The notes under the pieces: model-generated
What the model was told of the DNA's origin: nothing
The model's input: the letters and a program-made list of their open reading frames with translations, nothing else
Databases searched by the model: none
DNA from: Prorocentrum cordatum
Taxonomy: Eukaryota > Sar > Dinophyceae > Prorocentrales > Prorocentraceae
Assembly (NCBI GenBank): GCA_963575745.1
Contig: CAUYUJ010014771.1
Span: 1,054,807 to 1,118,806 of the forward strand
Direction of reading: 5' to 3'
DNA length: 64,000 bases
Program-made: the position numbers and the translations under genes
In this document: positions 39,223 through 50,165 of the stretch, one piece after another
Numbering within the stretch: position 1 is the stretch's first letter
Layout of the letters: each line of letters starts with the position of its first letter

Positions 39223-40480
39223 AACTCGCACGTCGGTAAGGGGTCCCACACTCAGTTTCCGCAGCTGGTGGGCCACCACGGTCTGAAGACTGAAACTAAA
39301 CAAACTGGGCAAGAGCTACTTGAGTGGATCGACCGGAGCCCAGTCGACATGTGCTTGGCTGATTCCTTCGCTTGGATGGGCTCGCGTGGTACGTGGCGAG
39401 TTCCGATAAATCGATCCGGGGTTGAAGAGTACCGTCATTGGTACGAACTCGACACGTTTGTTGTGAGCAGAGGAGTGGAAAAGAGAATGCATCGTTGGCG
39501 CACACGAGTGAGCGATTGTTTGACTGACCATCATGCCAAGATTGTTGATATGTGCCTTCCTTCGGGCAAACGTGAGGAGTCGAGAGCGCAGGGCCGCCAA
39601 CTCAAAGAGGCTGCTGGCCGCGTTGTGTCCCAGCGCAAGCCGAGACCGTTGGCCATAGGCTTGTTGCGCGGCAAGAGTCGTAAGTCTGATCTTGCTCGAG
39701 AGAGATATGTTCATGAGACCGATCGTTTGGCACAGGAGGCACCAATTGACTGTAGTTGGCCGGAAGTTGCTCGCATGTGTGTTGACTCTATGGAGTCTGT
39801 TGCACCCCGGGGGAGACGGAACCTTGGAGTGCCTTACATGGATGGTCATGCGGATGAGGTTATGGCCACCCGACAACGTCTGCGGCAACTCGCCGAACAG
39901 TGCCGGAAAGCGCAGGGGGGCGGAGCGAGGCGTTCTGACCGGTCGAATCCAGCTGGTGGCGTTGCTTCTCGCTCGGGCCCCGGGGGCCGGTCCCCCCGCG
40001 CGAGTTCTGACCAGGCGGATCCAGCTTGTGGTGTCTCCTCCTCTCCCCCTCCCCCTCCCCCGCTCTTCCCTCCCCCTGCTGCTGCTGCCCCTCCCTCTCC
40101 TCCTGCTGCCAGCCGGGAGGTGCAGTTACGAGAACAATTACGCCAGGAGAAGGCGGCTTTCCGTCGGAAGCGACGGACGTGGCGCAGGGCATGGGTTGAC
40201 AGCGTTGTGCGTGAGCTAGAACACGCCACGGCACTGGGGGACAAGGGCCGTTTCTATGCAGGCTTGAGAGAACTCGGCGTTACGATGTCGGGCAGCACAA
40301 TGAAAGGTCGGATTCAACACACACCAGAGCAGCTCCGGGAGCATTTCCACAGCATCGGACGGGACGAATCGATTGTCGCGGAGTCAGTGCTGGAACGCCT
40401 CCCGGCTGCTCGCCCCACCCAGGAGTCTCTCGCGGATATTCCTTCCGGTGCAGAGATACAGAAGGTGTGGAAAAATGAAG
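39223..40480 (+). pseudogene. LINE-C endonuclease C-terminus and linker to RT
   Basis: This is the same frame after the TGA. YELDTFVVSR and VSDCLTDHHAKIVDM give the late APE motifs (the DH pair binds phosphate and activates water). A linker follows with a Pro/Ala/Ser-rich stretch near 40035-40110 (CCCCTCC repeats in DNA), then a basic helix QLREQLRQEKAAFRRKRRTW. HTPEQLREHFHSIG leads into RT. The frame is lost at GTGGAAAAATG near 40470. Confidence 0.7.
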
Positions 40481-40729
40481 GAAAGCGCTGCAGGCCCGGA
40501 CGAGGTGACGATAAATATGCTTCGCCTTGCGGCCCCTGCTCTGCAACAGCGTTTCTTTGACCTTGTACGCCGGTACTGGCAGGCGCCAGATAGTTGGGAG
40601 GAGGAGGCACATGCAGCGGAAGTGATAGCCCTGTTCAAAAAGGGCGACCGCAGCAAGCTGACCAACTATCGTGGTATCTGTCTGTTGTCGATCGTGAGTA
40701 GAGTGGTTGCACGCGTCGTAGCAGTTTGA
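40473..40729 (+). pseudogene. LINE-C RT fingers
   Basis: AGPDEVTINMLR (the GPD motif that opens LINE RTs), then AEVIALFKKGDRSKLTNYRG and ICLLSIVSRVVARVV, the fingers region with the conserved K-G-D and NYR-I residues. The frame stops at TGA 40727-40729 and the same frame continues LSDYARQHHIFRADQWGF. A CGA-to-TGA transition is a likely origin. Confidence 0.75.
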
Positions 40730-43040
40730 CTCAGCGATTATGCTCGCCAACACCACATCTTTCGAGCCGACCAGTGGGGGTTTCAAGCCCACCGGTCTTG
40801 TATAGATGTGGTCCTCGTGGCGCGGCTGCTAGTCGAAACGGTCACCAAGGTTCGCAGCGAGGACCTGGATGATCTCTGCGTGGCTTTGCTGGACATCCAG
40901 AAGGCCTATCCCAGCGTTCCTCGGAACGCGGCCTGGCGAATCCTCAGCAACGAAGGCGTGCCCGCTCATGTTGTGAACTTGCTGACACACATTCACTCTG
41001 ACACACACTATGTGTGCCGCAATCAGCTTGGGGTTAGCGAGCGGTACCAACTGGCGAAAGGTTTGAGAGAAGGCTGTCCATCTTCTTGCGTAGTGTACCT
41101 GTTCTTTCACAATGCCGTCCTGCGGGATTACTGTAACCACATGGACTCTGCAGGAGGACCGGCGGTGGAGGTACGCACTCATCCCGAGGCTCCCATTGGT
41201 GGTCTGCAGGCGCATGCTTTCAAGCGCGTGCAGGAAGAATGGGAGAAAGTGCTGTTGCGCATGCTGTGTTTTGCCGATGATACGACCCTACTCGAACGGG
41301 TTTCGACGGTCCAGGACCGCAAGCGCCTGGTCACGCGCATTCTGTCGGACTGGTGCGAAGTTGTACACCCGGACAAGTGGCAGCTTGTGCGCTTTAAGAG
41401 AGCGGTCGACCCCCCAATCCCGAGTAGGCGACGACTTCGAGGCAAAGGGCCGGCAGACCGTTCCTCCCTCGTGGCACAGCCCTCTGCCCCAGCCCCGGTC
41501 CCCGCGCCCGGCAAGGCACGCAGGTTACGCGGCAAGGGTCCTGCCCGCCGCGGCCGCCCAGACCCTGCCTCGGAGCCCGCGGAGGAATTGCAGTTTACGG
41601 AACACGCAGAGTTGCTCGGTTGTTGGCTGTCCTCCACCGGTGACACCCTGAAAGGTACCAATGAGCGGATTAAGAAGGCCAATAAGATCTGGTACAAAGT
41701 CTACAGGCAACTCCCGCGCCTGGGACTAACCTTACGCCAAAAAGGCGAGGTGCTCAGGGCGACAGTGGAGGCATCCCTACTCTACGGGTCGGAGGTGAGA
41801 CCATTCACCACGAAGGAATTGGGCATGTATCAGTCATTCATGAATCGTTGTGTCCGGGGCATTGCCCTCAGCCAGAAGTTTACCATGATGGACATGAAAG
41901 GAAAGTTGACAATGCAAGACTTGCGCGAGCGGGTCGGCATTGACACTGTTGAGACTGCCATCGGTAAACGCAAGCTTGGCTACCTTGGTCACTTGTGTCG
42001 TTACCCCACGGACCGCTTGGAACGCCAGCTCGCTTTCGGACAGCTCGCTCCGGAAGGCTCCGTGCCCCGCGCCAGTAAGCAGGGTACGACGTGGCGGAGC
42101 CAGAGCCGGGAACTTCTCCGTCAGGTTATGCGAGAAGGCGGTCACCCAGCCGACGACGAACACGCTTGGAAGACGGTGGCTGCGAGCCGGGAGGCTTGGC
42201 AGCGCGCGGTCGGGGCCTGGACAGCATGGCGTCGCAAGGTGGATTCGTTAGACTCTCACCACATGCGCAACGCAGAGGAGGAGGAGGAAAAGTTGCGCGT
42301 GCGTCGGGAGCTTCGTGCTGACGACGTGGGCAGACGCATTCCTCGCAACACTCGGCCGGACACCGCGGCGGTGGTGGCTCACGAGGATGTCGCCCCTCGC
42401 CCGGCCCGTCGCCCGGCCACAGCACAGTCTCTCGAGCTTGTCCCATGTCCGAATTGTGGTACGCAGGTGCAGCGCCGAAGCTTGAAACAACACCAGAGGC
42501 TCAGTTGCAAGGCTGTCGGAGAGAGCTCTCGTACTCTGACGGCGCGGCAACAAAAGCGGAGGCAACCAGGGCGGCAGACACCTGCCGGACAGGCGGCGGT
42601 TGCGCAGGGTCAACACGACAAAATTCTTGACCTTGTCCCTCTCCTTGGCCCTCCTCCTCCCTCGCCTCCTCCCTCTGCTGTTGCGGCTGCCTCCTCCTCC
42701 TCCTCTGCCTCCGCTCCCCCTCCCCCTCCCCCCTCCCCCCCTCCCCTTGCCCTTCCCCCTGGGCTCCCGCATCCGGAGCAAGCCGTGCAGGAGGCGAGGG
42801 CACGGATCTTGGCATCGCAGTTGAAACAATACGGTCCGGCCGCTGTCATGCAATGGACGTTGTGTTGTGAGCATTGTGGCCTCCGATATCCATCCATTTT
42901 CCATTTGCGTGTTCATTCTGGTGCATGCCGTAAACGTTGCGTTGTGAGTGGCATTCCAGTTGGTCAGTACAAACACATGCTTACGCCAGCGGAAGCCTCG
43001 GCTCAGCACGCTCGTTGGACAGCGCTTCCTGCCAGTAGTC
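40730..43040 (+). pseudogene. LINE-C RT palm, thumb and C2HC zinc fingers
   Basis: It reads RADQWGFKPHRSCIDVV, then motif A LCVALLDIQKAYPSVPR, motif B GLREGCPSSCVVYLFF and motif C CFADDTTLL with both aspartates. Between the palm and the thumb is a Pro/Ala-rich insertion in which RRLRGKGPA occurs twice about 32 residues apart (near 41425 and 41520). The thumb segment has LLYGSEVRPFTTKEL and KRKLGYLGHLCRYPTDRL. Two fingers follow: CPNCGTQVQRRSLKQHQRLSC at about 42446-42508 and CEHCGLRYPSIFHLRVHSGAC at about 42867-42930, separated by Pro/Ser/Ala-rich sequence. The open frame runs on to 43564, but after about 43040 it overlaps the accessory ORF and is probably a shadow. Confidence 0.8.
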
Positions 43041-43769
43041 ATGGCGCAGGCGCTTCTCGACGGAGCGGCGGCGGCGGGAGCCAGTCAGCCGGCGCCGGCG
43101 TTGCAGGCCAGGCCCGGGGCGCGCCCCGGAGGCGTCCAGCGAGCGATGGCCCAGTTGCTTGTGGCACACGACAGGGCGATCGCCGAGCTCGCGGAGCGGT
43201 CCACGATCGCAGTAGTGCTCAAAGACCCAGCAGTCAAAGACCAGGTGGTGAAGCAGCGGAAGGAGTGGCGGGATGCCAAGCCGTCGGGCGGGTCTCCACA
43301 TCCCGCCGGGTGCTCGCAGCGCGTGATCCTCTTCGCGCGCATGGTGGTCACGATGAAGGACACCTACAAGCAGAAGGGGGGCGGCAGCCAGCACGACGCG
43401 AGGGTGAAGACCGCTCTCGACTACCTCAACAACATGGACGGCCCGGCCATCGAGCGGTCAGTCTTCCGCCTCAAGCCCAAGCACCTGGACCCGCACGCGG
43501 ACCCGACACGCCCGTGGGTGTGGTACCTTGTGGTGGCCATGGCAGCGCCGCAGGAGTTTCGTGATGCCCTCGTCATCGCGGCAGCGTATGAGACCAAGTA
43601 CGGCAACCTCACCGTGGCTCCGGCTAAGACTGAGGACGGCCCGCTCGTGAAGTACTTGGTTGACTGGCTTGCCGGGAAGAACGGAGACGGCGATGACGAG
43701 CTCCCTGGGCGCAAGCGCCGCCGGACGGAGGGGGGCCGAGGTGGCGGCGGTGGCCGCGGCCGCCGCTAG
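43041..43769 (+). CDS. LINE-C accessory ORF (242 aa)
   Basis: ATG at 43041 opens MAQALLDGAAAAGASQPAP. The middle is a compact hydrophilic domain with KDQVVKQRKEWRD, CSQRVILFARMVVTMKD, KTALDYLNNMDGPAIERSV, PWVWYLVVAMAAPQEFRDAL and VKYLVDWLAG. The end, PGRKRRRTEGG plus a Gly/Arg tail, looks like a nuclear localisation and RNA-binding tail. No known family is recognised. It follows the RT frame with an overlap of up to 524 nt in another frame. It could be a third ORF of LINE-C or the ORF1 of an adjacent truncated copy. It is intact. Confidence 0.6.
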   Translation: MAQALLDGAAAAGASQPAPALQARPGARPGGVQRAMAQLLVAHDRAIAELAERSTIAVVLKDPAVKDQVVKQRKEWRDAKPSGGSPHPAGCSQRVILFARMVVTMKDTYKQKGGGSQHDARVKTALDYLNNMDGPAIERSVFRLKPKHLDPHADPTRPWVWYLVVAMAAPQEFRDALVIAAAYETKYGNLTVAPAKTEDGPLVKYLVDWLAGKNGDGDDELPGRKRRRTEGGRGGGGGRGRR

Positions 43770-44800
43770 CCCGGGCATGGGCCGCGGAGCAGGCTCCCTG
43801 ATGGGCCCGCGTGCCGGCGCCGCTGCCCCTCCTGGGGGCCCTCGGGCCCCGGGCGGCGGCGCCCGGCCCCCCCGGGGGCGACGGGGGCTTCGGCTCCACC
43901 GCCTCGCGGGTCCTGCACAACAGGCAGCAGGGGCCATCGGCGGCCTCATAATTCACGTGCAATTTCTTCATAGACTCCGTCTCCGGCCACGATGAGACCC
44001 TCTGGCCGGCTCTTCCATGAATTCAGAGGTGCGACATATTTTTCGACGACTTAGGGCCTTATTGATTATCTTCAGTTTTTCTCGGTCCCAGCTGCCGGAC
44101 CAAAGTTTCGACGGTGACAGGTTGGCCCGCGACAGCTCGTTCCTCGAGCAGGCGCTGCAGAGCGTGGCCGCGAAGACCTTCCACGGTTCTTTGTTGAAAA
44201 ACATGTAAAAAATCAAACGCGTGCTCGGCGAACGGTCCGACACGTAAGAGCACTGCATTTCGCCATAGAAGACAACCAAGGCAGAACCTGGAGCGCAACA
44301 GCTTTACATGCATCGATACGCGGTTAACGACACTTCCCTTACGGTAAGGGAATGGTACGGCAAATGATATCGACACGGGCGACAATGCACATTTATAGAA
44401 TCCGTCGCGATTCAACTTGTAGCGCAAATGCTATACAATGAACAACTCGTTGATACTTGTTTCGTAAGAGCGGGGAAAAACGAATGAAAAAGACCGAACG
44501 AACACACGCAACATGTCGAAAATTGGGCCGGCGCATTTAGATGCCACGGTGTGGATTTTGAACCAATTTTGTTTTTTGGCACTGATTCACATGTACACAC
44601 CTTCAATTACCGGGTGGTCACGGACGACAACGCTTGCGTACAAGAGCGAAATCGTTGAGACGTTATGTCATTTGAATTGGATTACACGTGCCCGTAAGAT
44701 CTGCACTCGTCAAGAAACCGAAAAGTAAACGGCCTGGGCCCTACCGTTCAAGCTTTCACGAAAAGGAGCACGTAACCGGAAACATCTCAAAATTGTGGTG
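43770..44800. other. No gene recognised; transition from GC-rich to AT-richer DNA
   Basis: GC drops sharply near 44000. A perfect small inverted repeat, TTCCCTTAC and GTAAGGGAA around a single base, lies at 44334-44352. Frames lack motifs. Confidence 0.45.
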
Positions 44801-44849
44801 TGGAACAACAGCCGCAAAAAATGATAATGCACGCAATGCTATCACATTC

Positions 44850-45415
44850 TTGATCATTTACGTCGTCAGTCTGAAATGGCTTCCGGGAGCGGTTTTGCAA
44901 AACACATTACAGCATTCCCTTTTTCATCTATACAGATTCTGAAGTATCTACGTCACCTAATTTTCCCACTCCCGGGTGAGGGCAAGGAACGACCCTGGGA
45001 TGAAAAAGAAGAATCGCCCGATTCCGAAAACTCGCAATAATATCGAGTTCCTAATCTTTTCATTTGTCAAATTGAAATGGCTACCGGGAGAGATTCTTCA
45101 AAATGTTGGCAGCATTTCCCCCTTCAACATTACAATTTCTAAACTTTCTCTGCCACCTCATTTTCGCACTCACGGGTGGAGCCAACAAACGACCCCGGGA
45201 CGAAAAACAACTCGACCGATCCCGAAAACACGCAGTCAATCTGAAAGAGCTATCGAGAACGACGTTTGAACATTTTGACAGCATGTCCCCTTTCAACGAT
45301 GCGAGTTCTAGAGTATCTCAACCACCTCATTTTCGCACCCCCAAGAGAAGCCAAAGAACGATCCCGGGACGCAAAACAAATCGACCGATTCCAAAAACAA
45401 TCAATATTATAGATT
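44850..45415 (+). repeat. Degenerate tandem repeat, about 165-200 bp, three copies
   Basis: The marker GAACGACCCTGGGATGAAAA / AAACGACCCCGGGACGAAAA / GAACGATCCCGGGACGCAAA occurs at about 44990, 45190 and 45357, each followed by TCGRCCGATYCC. Upstream markers AAATGGCTNCCGGGAG and CACCTCATTTTCGCAC also recur. Confidence 0.7.
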
Positions 45416-45424
45416 CCGCCTCTT

Positions 45425-45512
45425 CATCATCATCGTCGTCATCATCATCATCGTCACTATCACCATTATCATCATCATTATCATCATCATCATCATCATC
45501 GCCAGCATCGTT
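45425..45512. repeat. (TCA)n microsatellite
   Basis: TCA/TCG triplets run almost continuously. Confidence 0.9.
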
Positions 45513-45519
45513 ATTCATA

Positions 45520-45880
45520 GCATGACGTTTTTGAAGGCCTTTCCGAAAGCATCTTTTCGAGGATGTCTCGAGCTTGAACAGGATTGCTGCAATACCGTTG
45601 GTTTGTCAATGATTTCGCCTCTGGAGCCGTCTTGGGGTCCTGCAAGAGAGCCTCCAAAAGAAGTCGTCCAACATTTAGTTCGACCCCCTTCCGATGGCAT
45701 TGTTCGAGGATGTCTCGAGAGAAACCCTTACTCTCGCAAAACCATTGGTTCTTCAATGTTTTCGTCTCTTGAGCCGTCTTGGGGGTCTCCCAAGAGCGCC
45801 CCGAAAAGAAGTCGTACAGCAGCTCGTTGAACACGCCATTGTTTCAAGGATGTCTCAGGGGAAATCGATATTTAATGCGA
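45520..45880 (+). repeat. Tandem repeat of about 150 bp, three copies
   Basis: The marker TCGAGGATGTCTCGAG recurs at 45556 and 45709 and as CAAGGATGTCTCAGG at 45847. Between them GGAGCCGTCTTGGGG and AAAAGAAGTCGT recur. The marker itself is a dyad around CTCGAG. Confidence 0.75.
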
Positions 45881-46134
45881 TCTGAAAGCTTCGCCAGCGA
45901 TCTCAACATCCCCATGGTATGGGGATGTTTCATGCGAAACGCTTTATTTGAAGATGAGGGATCTTGAAGTAGCTATTGCGACCAGTGCTGTGCAGAGGCT
46001 TCGATGGTCATGCACCCCGTGAAAACATTATACAGCATTGCTTCCGTGCCCTCGAGGAAGTGAAGGTGGTTCTGCAGAAGATTGAGGAGGGGCGGGCAAG
46101 TCTCGCTTTGCGGCTACACTTTCTTTGGTGGATA

Positions 46135-46138
46135 TGTT

Positions 46139-46171
<33 letters not shown>

Positions 46172-46405
46172 TTCTCTCTCTCTCTCTCTCCTTTGTTTTT
46201 TGCTTTTTGTGTGCTTTGTTTGTTCTCTCTCTGTCTCTCCCTCCTTTTCGATCTCTCTCTCTCTCTCTCTCTGTCGTTGCCTCTCTCACTCTCTCTCTCT
46301 CTCTCGTTTTCTATCTCTCTCTCTCTCTCTCTCTCAATGTATTTCTCTCTCTCCCTCTCTCTCTATCTCTTGCTCTCTCTCCCTCTCTCTCCCTCTTCCT
46401 CGCGT
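46135..46405. repeat. (CT)n-rich microsatellite tract
   Basis: Long CT runs are interrupted by TTT, GTT and CCC. Leucine/serine-rich frames are compositional. Confidence 0.9.
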
Positions 46406-48660
46406 GAGCGTGTGCGTGTGTTGGTGTGTTATGTATGTGTTTGATGTGGACTGTGCCGTCCAGTACGTGACTGTTTTATATTTGTTTCTCTCGTTGTGTC
46501 CTGTTTGTTGCGCGATGTGTGCTGTTGCGGGCTTCGTGATGCTCATACTGTTATTATTTGTAGTGTGATCTGTGTAGTACAATGTGCGGGTGCACCAGAC
46601 ACATTAGGCGCATGTTCATCCTCCTCCTCCTTCTCCCCCTCCTCCCCCCTTTCTCTGCCGCCAGGCCTGTTTCGGATGGGGTAGAACAAGTGTGTTGTGA
46701 TTGTTGTCTGCGTGTTGAATAATACGTGCTGTGCACCTTCTGATGGAAAGATATGTGTTGTACCTTGCGAGTTTGGTGTTGATTATTGTGTGTGTGCGCT
46801 GGTGATGATATTTGTGTTTTGTTTACCCGTGCATGTTGCTTTCGCGCCAGTCTGCATGTCAGCCCACAATCTTTCCTGCCAGCATGCTCATTTGCCTGCT
46901 GGTGTTGCATGTCTGCCTGCCGGTTCTGTACATCATCGTTGTCTTTCTGTTTTTTGTTTTCAATGTTTGCGGGGGGAACACGTGGAGGATGACAAATGGC
47001 ACGTCTCCTCAGGTGACGGTCCGAGCCTCCATAGGTGACGGTCACTGCTGCGAGCCGAGCCTCCTCAGTGCGCGGGCTGAGTCTCCTTAGGTGACGGTCA
47101 CTGCTGCGTCAGCAACCCGTGGCCCACAGATAAAGGAGGAGTAGGTCAGGATTTGTGGTTCAGACCTACATCACGCTCTAAGTGGGCGGCTGGAGCATCA
47201 GCGAGGTGTGGTCACTGGCCTCGTCTGGCCTTTGCTCCAGTCTCTGGCGTCACCCCCGATAGACCGACAGAGTTCAACAACGGCATCAATGGGCAGCCCA
47301 TTGAACGTCGCCGCAATTGACGGACATCTTTCCAAGCGAGCGTCCACATGAGTCATCACATTTGCGCGTGTGTGAGGGATCGTGAGGGGTTGCATGCAAG
47401 CGTGACCGCGTCCAGGATCGGTCAGGAAACGATGGTGGCTTCCCACGCCATGCACAGAGACAACACGAGGTACGATTGTTTGCCTCGAGCCCATGATTAC
47501 GCACAGATTGTTGATCATAGTGTGTCGTTAAGATCAGCCATCCGGCTGGTCTTCGCCAACATCCTCGCACCATTCGGTCACCGTTCGAGCGGGGACAAGT
47601 CAGACAACCTCGTCGTTTCATCGTTGGCTCAGGCACTCAGAATGCATAGCCAACGAATTCAAGACAACAGGTACAGCTTGCCTCAATGACCCGTGCATCC
47701 CGATGGTATGGCACAGCACGACAAAATGTGCGCTGGGCTTGCAAGCGCACCCTGTTTCAAAGCAGCGCTCGCAATTGGTAGGTGCGCACGAGGTGGGCAA
47801 CGAGGATCGCTCGCACCTTCTTTCAGCGCAGCACGCGCGCATCACAGCCGTGCGCACTGATCAAATCAGATGCATGAGTTTGAGGCATTGCCAGGCACAA
47901 CGTACGCCGCATCCCAATGGGAACAGTGCTCGGCTGCAGCACATTGTGGCGCATTTGTCTGAAGACGCCCCTACCAGCTTGTGGTCGGTAGCTGTGGATG
48001 CAGCTATGCATCGGAACAAGTAGACGTAACAATATGCTTAGACTAAGCAGTGCCAGTCAGCTGCCGATTCGCAACACGAACTCCAAAATGATCGAAGCCA
48101 GCGATGCTACTCTCTCTGCCCCACATGTTTTTTGAGCGTAGCCAGTGCCTGAACTTTGCCGCCTGGTGCCAGCCTGCCGGCTTGCCTTTTGGCCTTCTCT
48201 GTCCGCCTATGCGTCCTGTATGTCCTCGTCGTCGACCGCCTTTCTCCCCCCCACCTCTTCCCCTCCGCTCCCGTCTTCTCATATCTCCCTCTCCCCTCCA
48301 CTCCCCCACAGCCCGTTGGGCTTCTACATTCGGCACTACAGAAAGTTCGTCGCGCTTCATTCCCCTCAGCTTTCCTCCTTCTCCTTCCAAAATTGCGCGT
48401 GGAACAAGAACTGCCCCACCGCCCTTTCCCTTCTCCTCACCTCTTCTTCCTCCCTTGGTCCAGGGCATTGTCCTGGTCCCAGTCGAGTATTTTATTTCCC
48501 AGCCTCGTTTTGCCGTGCACCCCGCGCGGAACAGCATGATGGGGTAGAGACGTGCGAGGAGAATAACGTTTGAGCAGGAGCATTGTTTTGCTTTGCTTGA
48601 CGTGTCCACCCTACCAGAACCAAATGTACAAGTTCTGAGGCTAGAGCTAAACATTTGCTA
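46406..48660. other. No gene recognised
   Basis: Nt 46406-46980 is T- and G-rich. Nt 46995-47110 holds a small tandem repeat with AGGTGACGGTCACTGCTGCG twice (about 47032 and 47090). Nt 48230-48450 is pyrimidine-rich. Frames up to 200 codons on the minus strand (48654-48043) are purine-rich DNA translated and carry no motif. Confidence 0.4.
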
Positions 48661-49081
48661 AGCTGAGCTCAGGCAGACTGGGCCGAGCTTGAATGGAACG
48701 ACTGGACTGCGGTAAGATACGCGAAGCTGCGATACGCTAGTTTGCATGATCACGTTTGCAGCGGCAGAAGCCGCAAACATGTTGATTGTCAGTTCGTTCA
48801 GTATCCATCATAACGTCAATGGCCCATATTCTTGACGTGTGAGGCTGGAGCTAGAAACAGCATGTCAGACTGAGCTGGACAGATCACCATGTCCAGATGC
48901 ATACAATCCTGAGTTCAAGTCCCACTGCAAAACGCTGCAGCTCGGCCTTACGCCAACTCTGATCTGAACATAGCGGGTAATGCTTGCCGGCGTGGGACCC
49001 AAGTAGGACGTCATTGCACAGTGGATGTGGACGTGAATTGGTGCACTGTGCGGTATTATGAGGTTGGTAAATGCTAGGTAA

Positions 49082-49335
49082 GCTATGCGGTGCAAGTTAC
49101 GCAGTGTAATCTATGTGGTGTAAGCTAAGTGGGGTACGCGGTGTGTTGTAACCGATGCGGTGCAATATATGTGGTGTAAGTTGTGGTGTGTCATTATGGT
49201 AGTACCAGCTATGTAATGGCTTACATGCTATGTGGCCTAATATGTGAGGTGTAACTTATGTGGTGCAAGCCATGTGGTCAACGCCATGTGGCCATGTGGT
49301 GAAATCTGTGTGGCACAAGCTATGTTTTCAAACAG
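49082..49335 (-). repeat. 14-bp degenerate tandem array, left arm
   Basis: Successive units are GCTATGCGGTGCAA, GTTACGCAGTGTAA, TCTATGTGGTGTAA, CCGATGCGGTGCAA and TATATGTGGTGTAA. The same unit appears as reverse complement at 49600-50090. Confidence 0.8.
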
Positions 49336-49376
49336 TGCTTGCACTGAGGGGTGCCTATTTCTTCTTTGAGAAACTA

Positions 49377-49599
49377 GGGCTGACTGGCGGTCCAGCGGCT
49401 ATGTTGCCGCCGTCGCCTCCCCATCGCCGTCTCGTCGCCGCCCGTGGTCTGGGCCTGTCTGGCAGTCTGGCGCCGATGCCGCCGCCGCCGTCGCCCCGTG
49501 GCCGACTCGTCGCCGACCATCGTCTGGGCAGGTCAGGCGGTCTGGCGGCCATGTTGCCGCCGTCGCCGCATCGTCGCCGGCAAAGAGGTTGCCTTGCAT
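49377..49599 (+). repeat. 75-bp GC-rich tandem repeat, three copies
   Basis: ATGTTGCCGCCGTCGCC-type markers lie at 49401, 49475 and 49551, with GGTCTGGGC and GGCGGTCTGGCG between. A 113-codon plus frame (49260-49601) translates it as a 25-residue repeat containing GGPAAMLPPSPP. It sits between the two arms of the 14-bp array. Confidence 0.75.
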
Positions 49600-50090
49600 A
49601 GGTTCTACCACGTACATTTGCACCACGTAGATTGAACGACATAGCGTACACCATACGGGTTGCAACACATAGATTCCGCAACATAGATTGCACAGCATAG
49701 ATTGCACCACGGCTATTTCACCACGTACATTGCACAACATGTATTGCACAACATATATTGCACAACATCGGTTGCCACGCAGAGGTCTCACACATAGATT
49801 GCACCACATAGGCTTCACAACATGGTTGGTTCAGAATATATTGCGCCTCGTAAGGCGTACCACATATCTGTCACCACATCTGTTGCACCACATATATATT
49901 GCTGAGCCTAGATTGTATCGCATGCGCTGTACTACATATATTGTCCAATATGTACCGGGCAACATGTATTGCACAACGTATTATGTACCACATAGACTGT
50001 GCCACAGTTACTGCGCTTCATAGGGCTTACCACCTGTATTTGGGCCACACATATAGTACCACATATACAGCTAGAAACATACTGTTTGGG
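49600..50090 (+). repeat. 14-bp degenerate tandem array, right arm (inverted)
   Basis: Units such as TTGCACAACATGTA, TTGCACAACATATA, TTGCACCACATAGG and TGCACCACATATAT are the reverse complement of the left-arm unit. From about 50105 to 50165 two or three units appear again in the left-arm orientation. Confidence 0.8.
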
Positions 50091-50165
50091 ATCCGCGATG
50101 GCTAACATGATTCAAGCAATGTGGCGCAATAGAAGTGGTGCAAGCTATGTTGTGCAAGCTATGCG

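Larger units (their letters stand above)
38515..43769 (+). mobile_element. LINE-C: APE endonuclease - RT - zinc fingers - accessory ORF
   Basis: This is the most complete element in the window. Domains run in one direction without large gaps: APE endonuclease, Pro/Ala/Ser-rich linker, RT, an RT insertion with low-complexity sequence, thumb, two C2HC fingers and a separate 242-residue ORF. Only three lesions disable the endonuclease-RT frame: TGA at 39220, a frameshift near 40475 at an A-run and TGA at 40727. Codon use and GC resemble the surrounding GC-rich DNA. The ends of the element, its tail and target duplications were not identified. Confidence 0.8.

Noticed and set aside
39220-40729. 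UGA read as tryptophan (genetic-code change)
   Set aside because: One TGA replaces a probable Trp but the other most likely replaces Arg (CGA to TGA), and other elements show TAG and TGA lesions alike; simple decay or error explains it.
40808-43564. Single 918-residue RT protein extending to 43564
   Set aside because: Beyond about 43040 the frame is Gly/Arg/Ala-rich and overlaps a better coding frame; I treat the tail as a shadow.
46008-46444. Leu/Ser-rich or Arg/Glu-rich frames of 93-147 residues
   Set aside because: They are translations of the CT microsatellite.
48880-48945. Box B-like GAGTTCAAGTCCCACTGC
   Set aside because: The T stem does not pair, and no acceptor or D arm fits upstream; at best a decayed tRNA-derived fragment.
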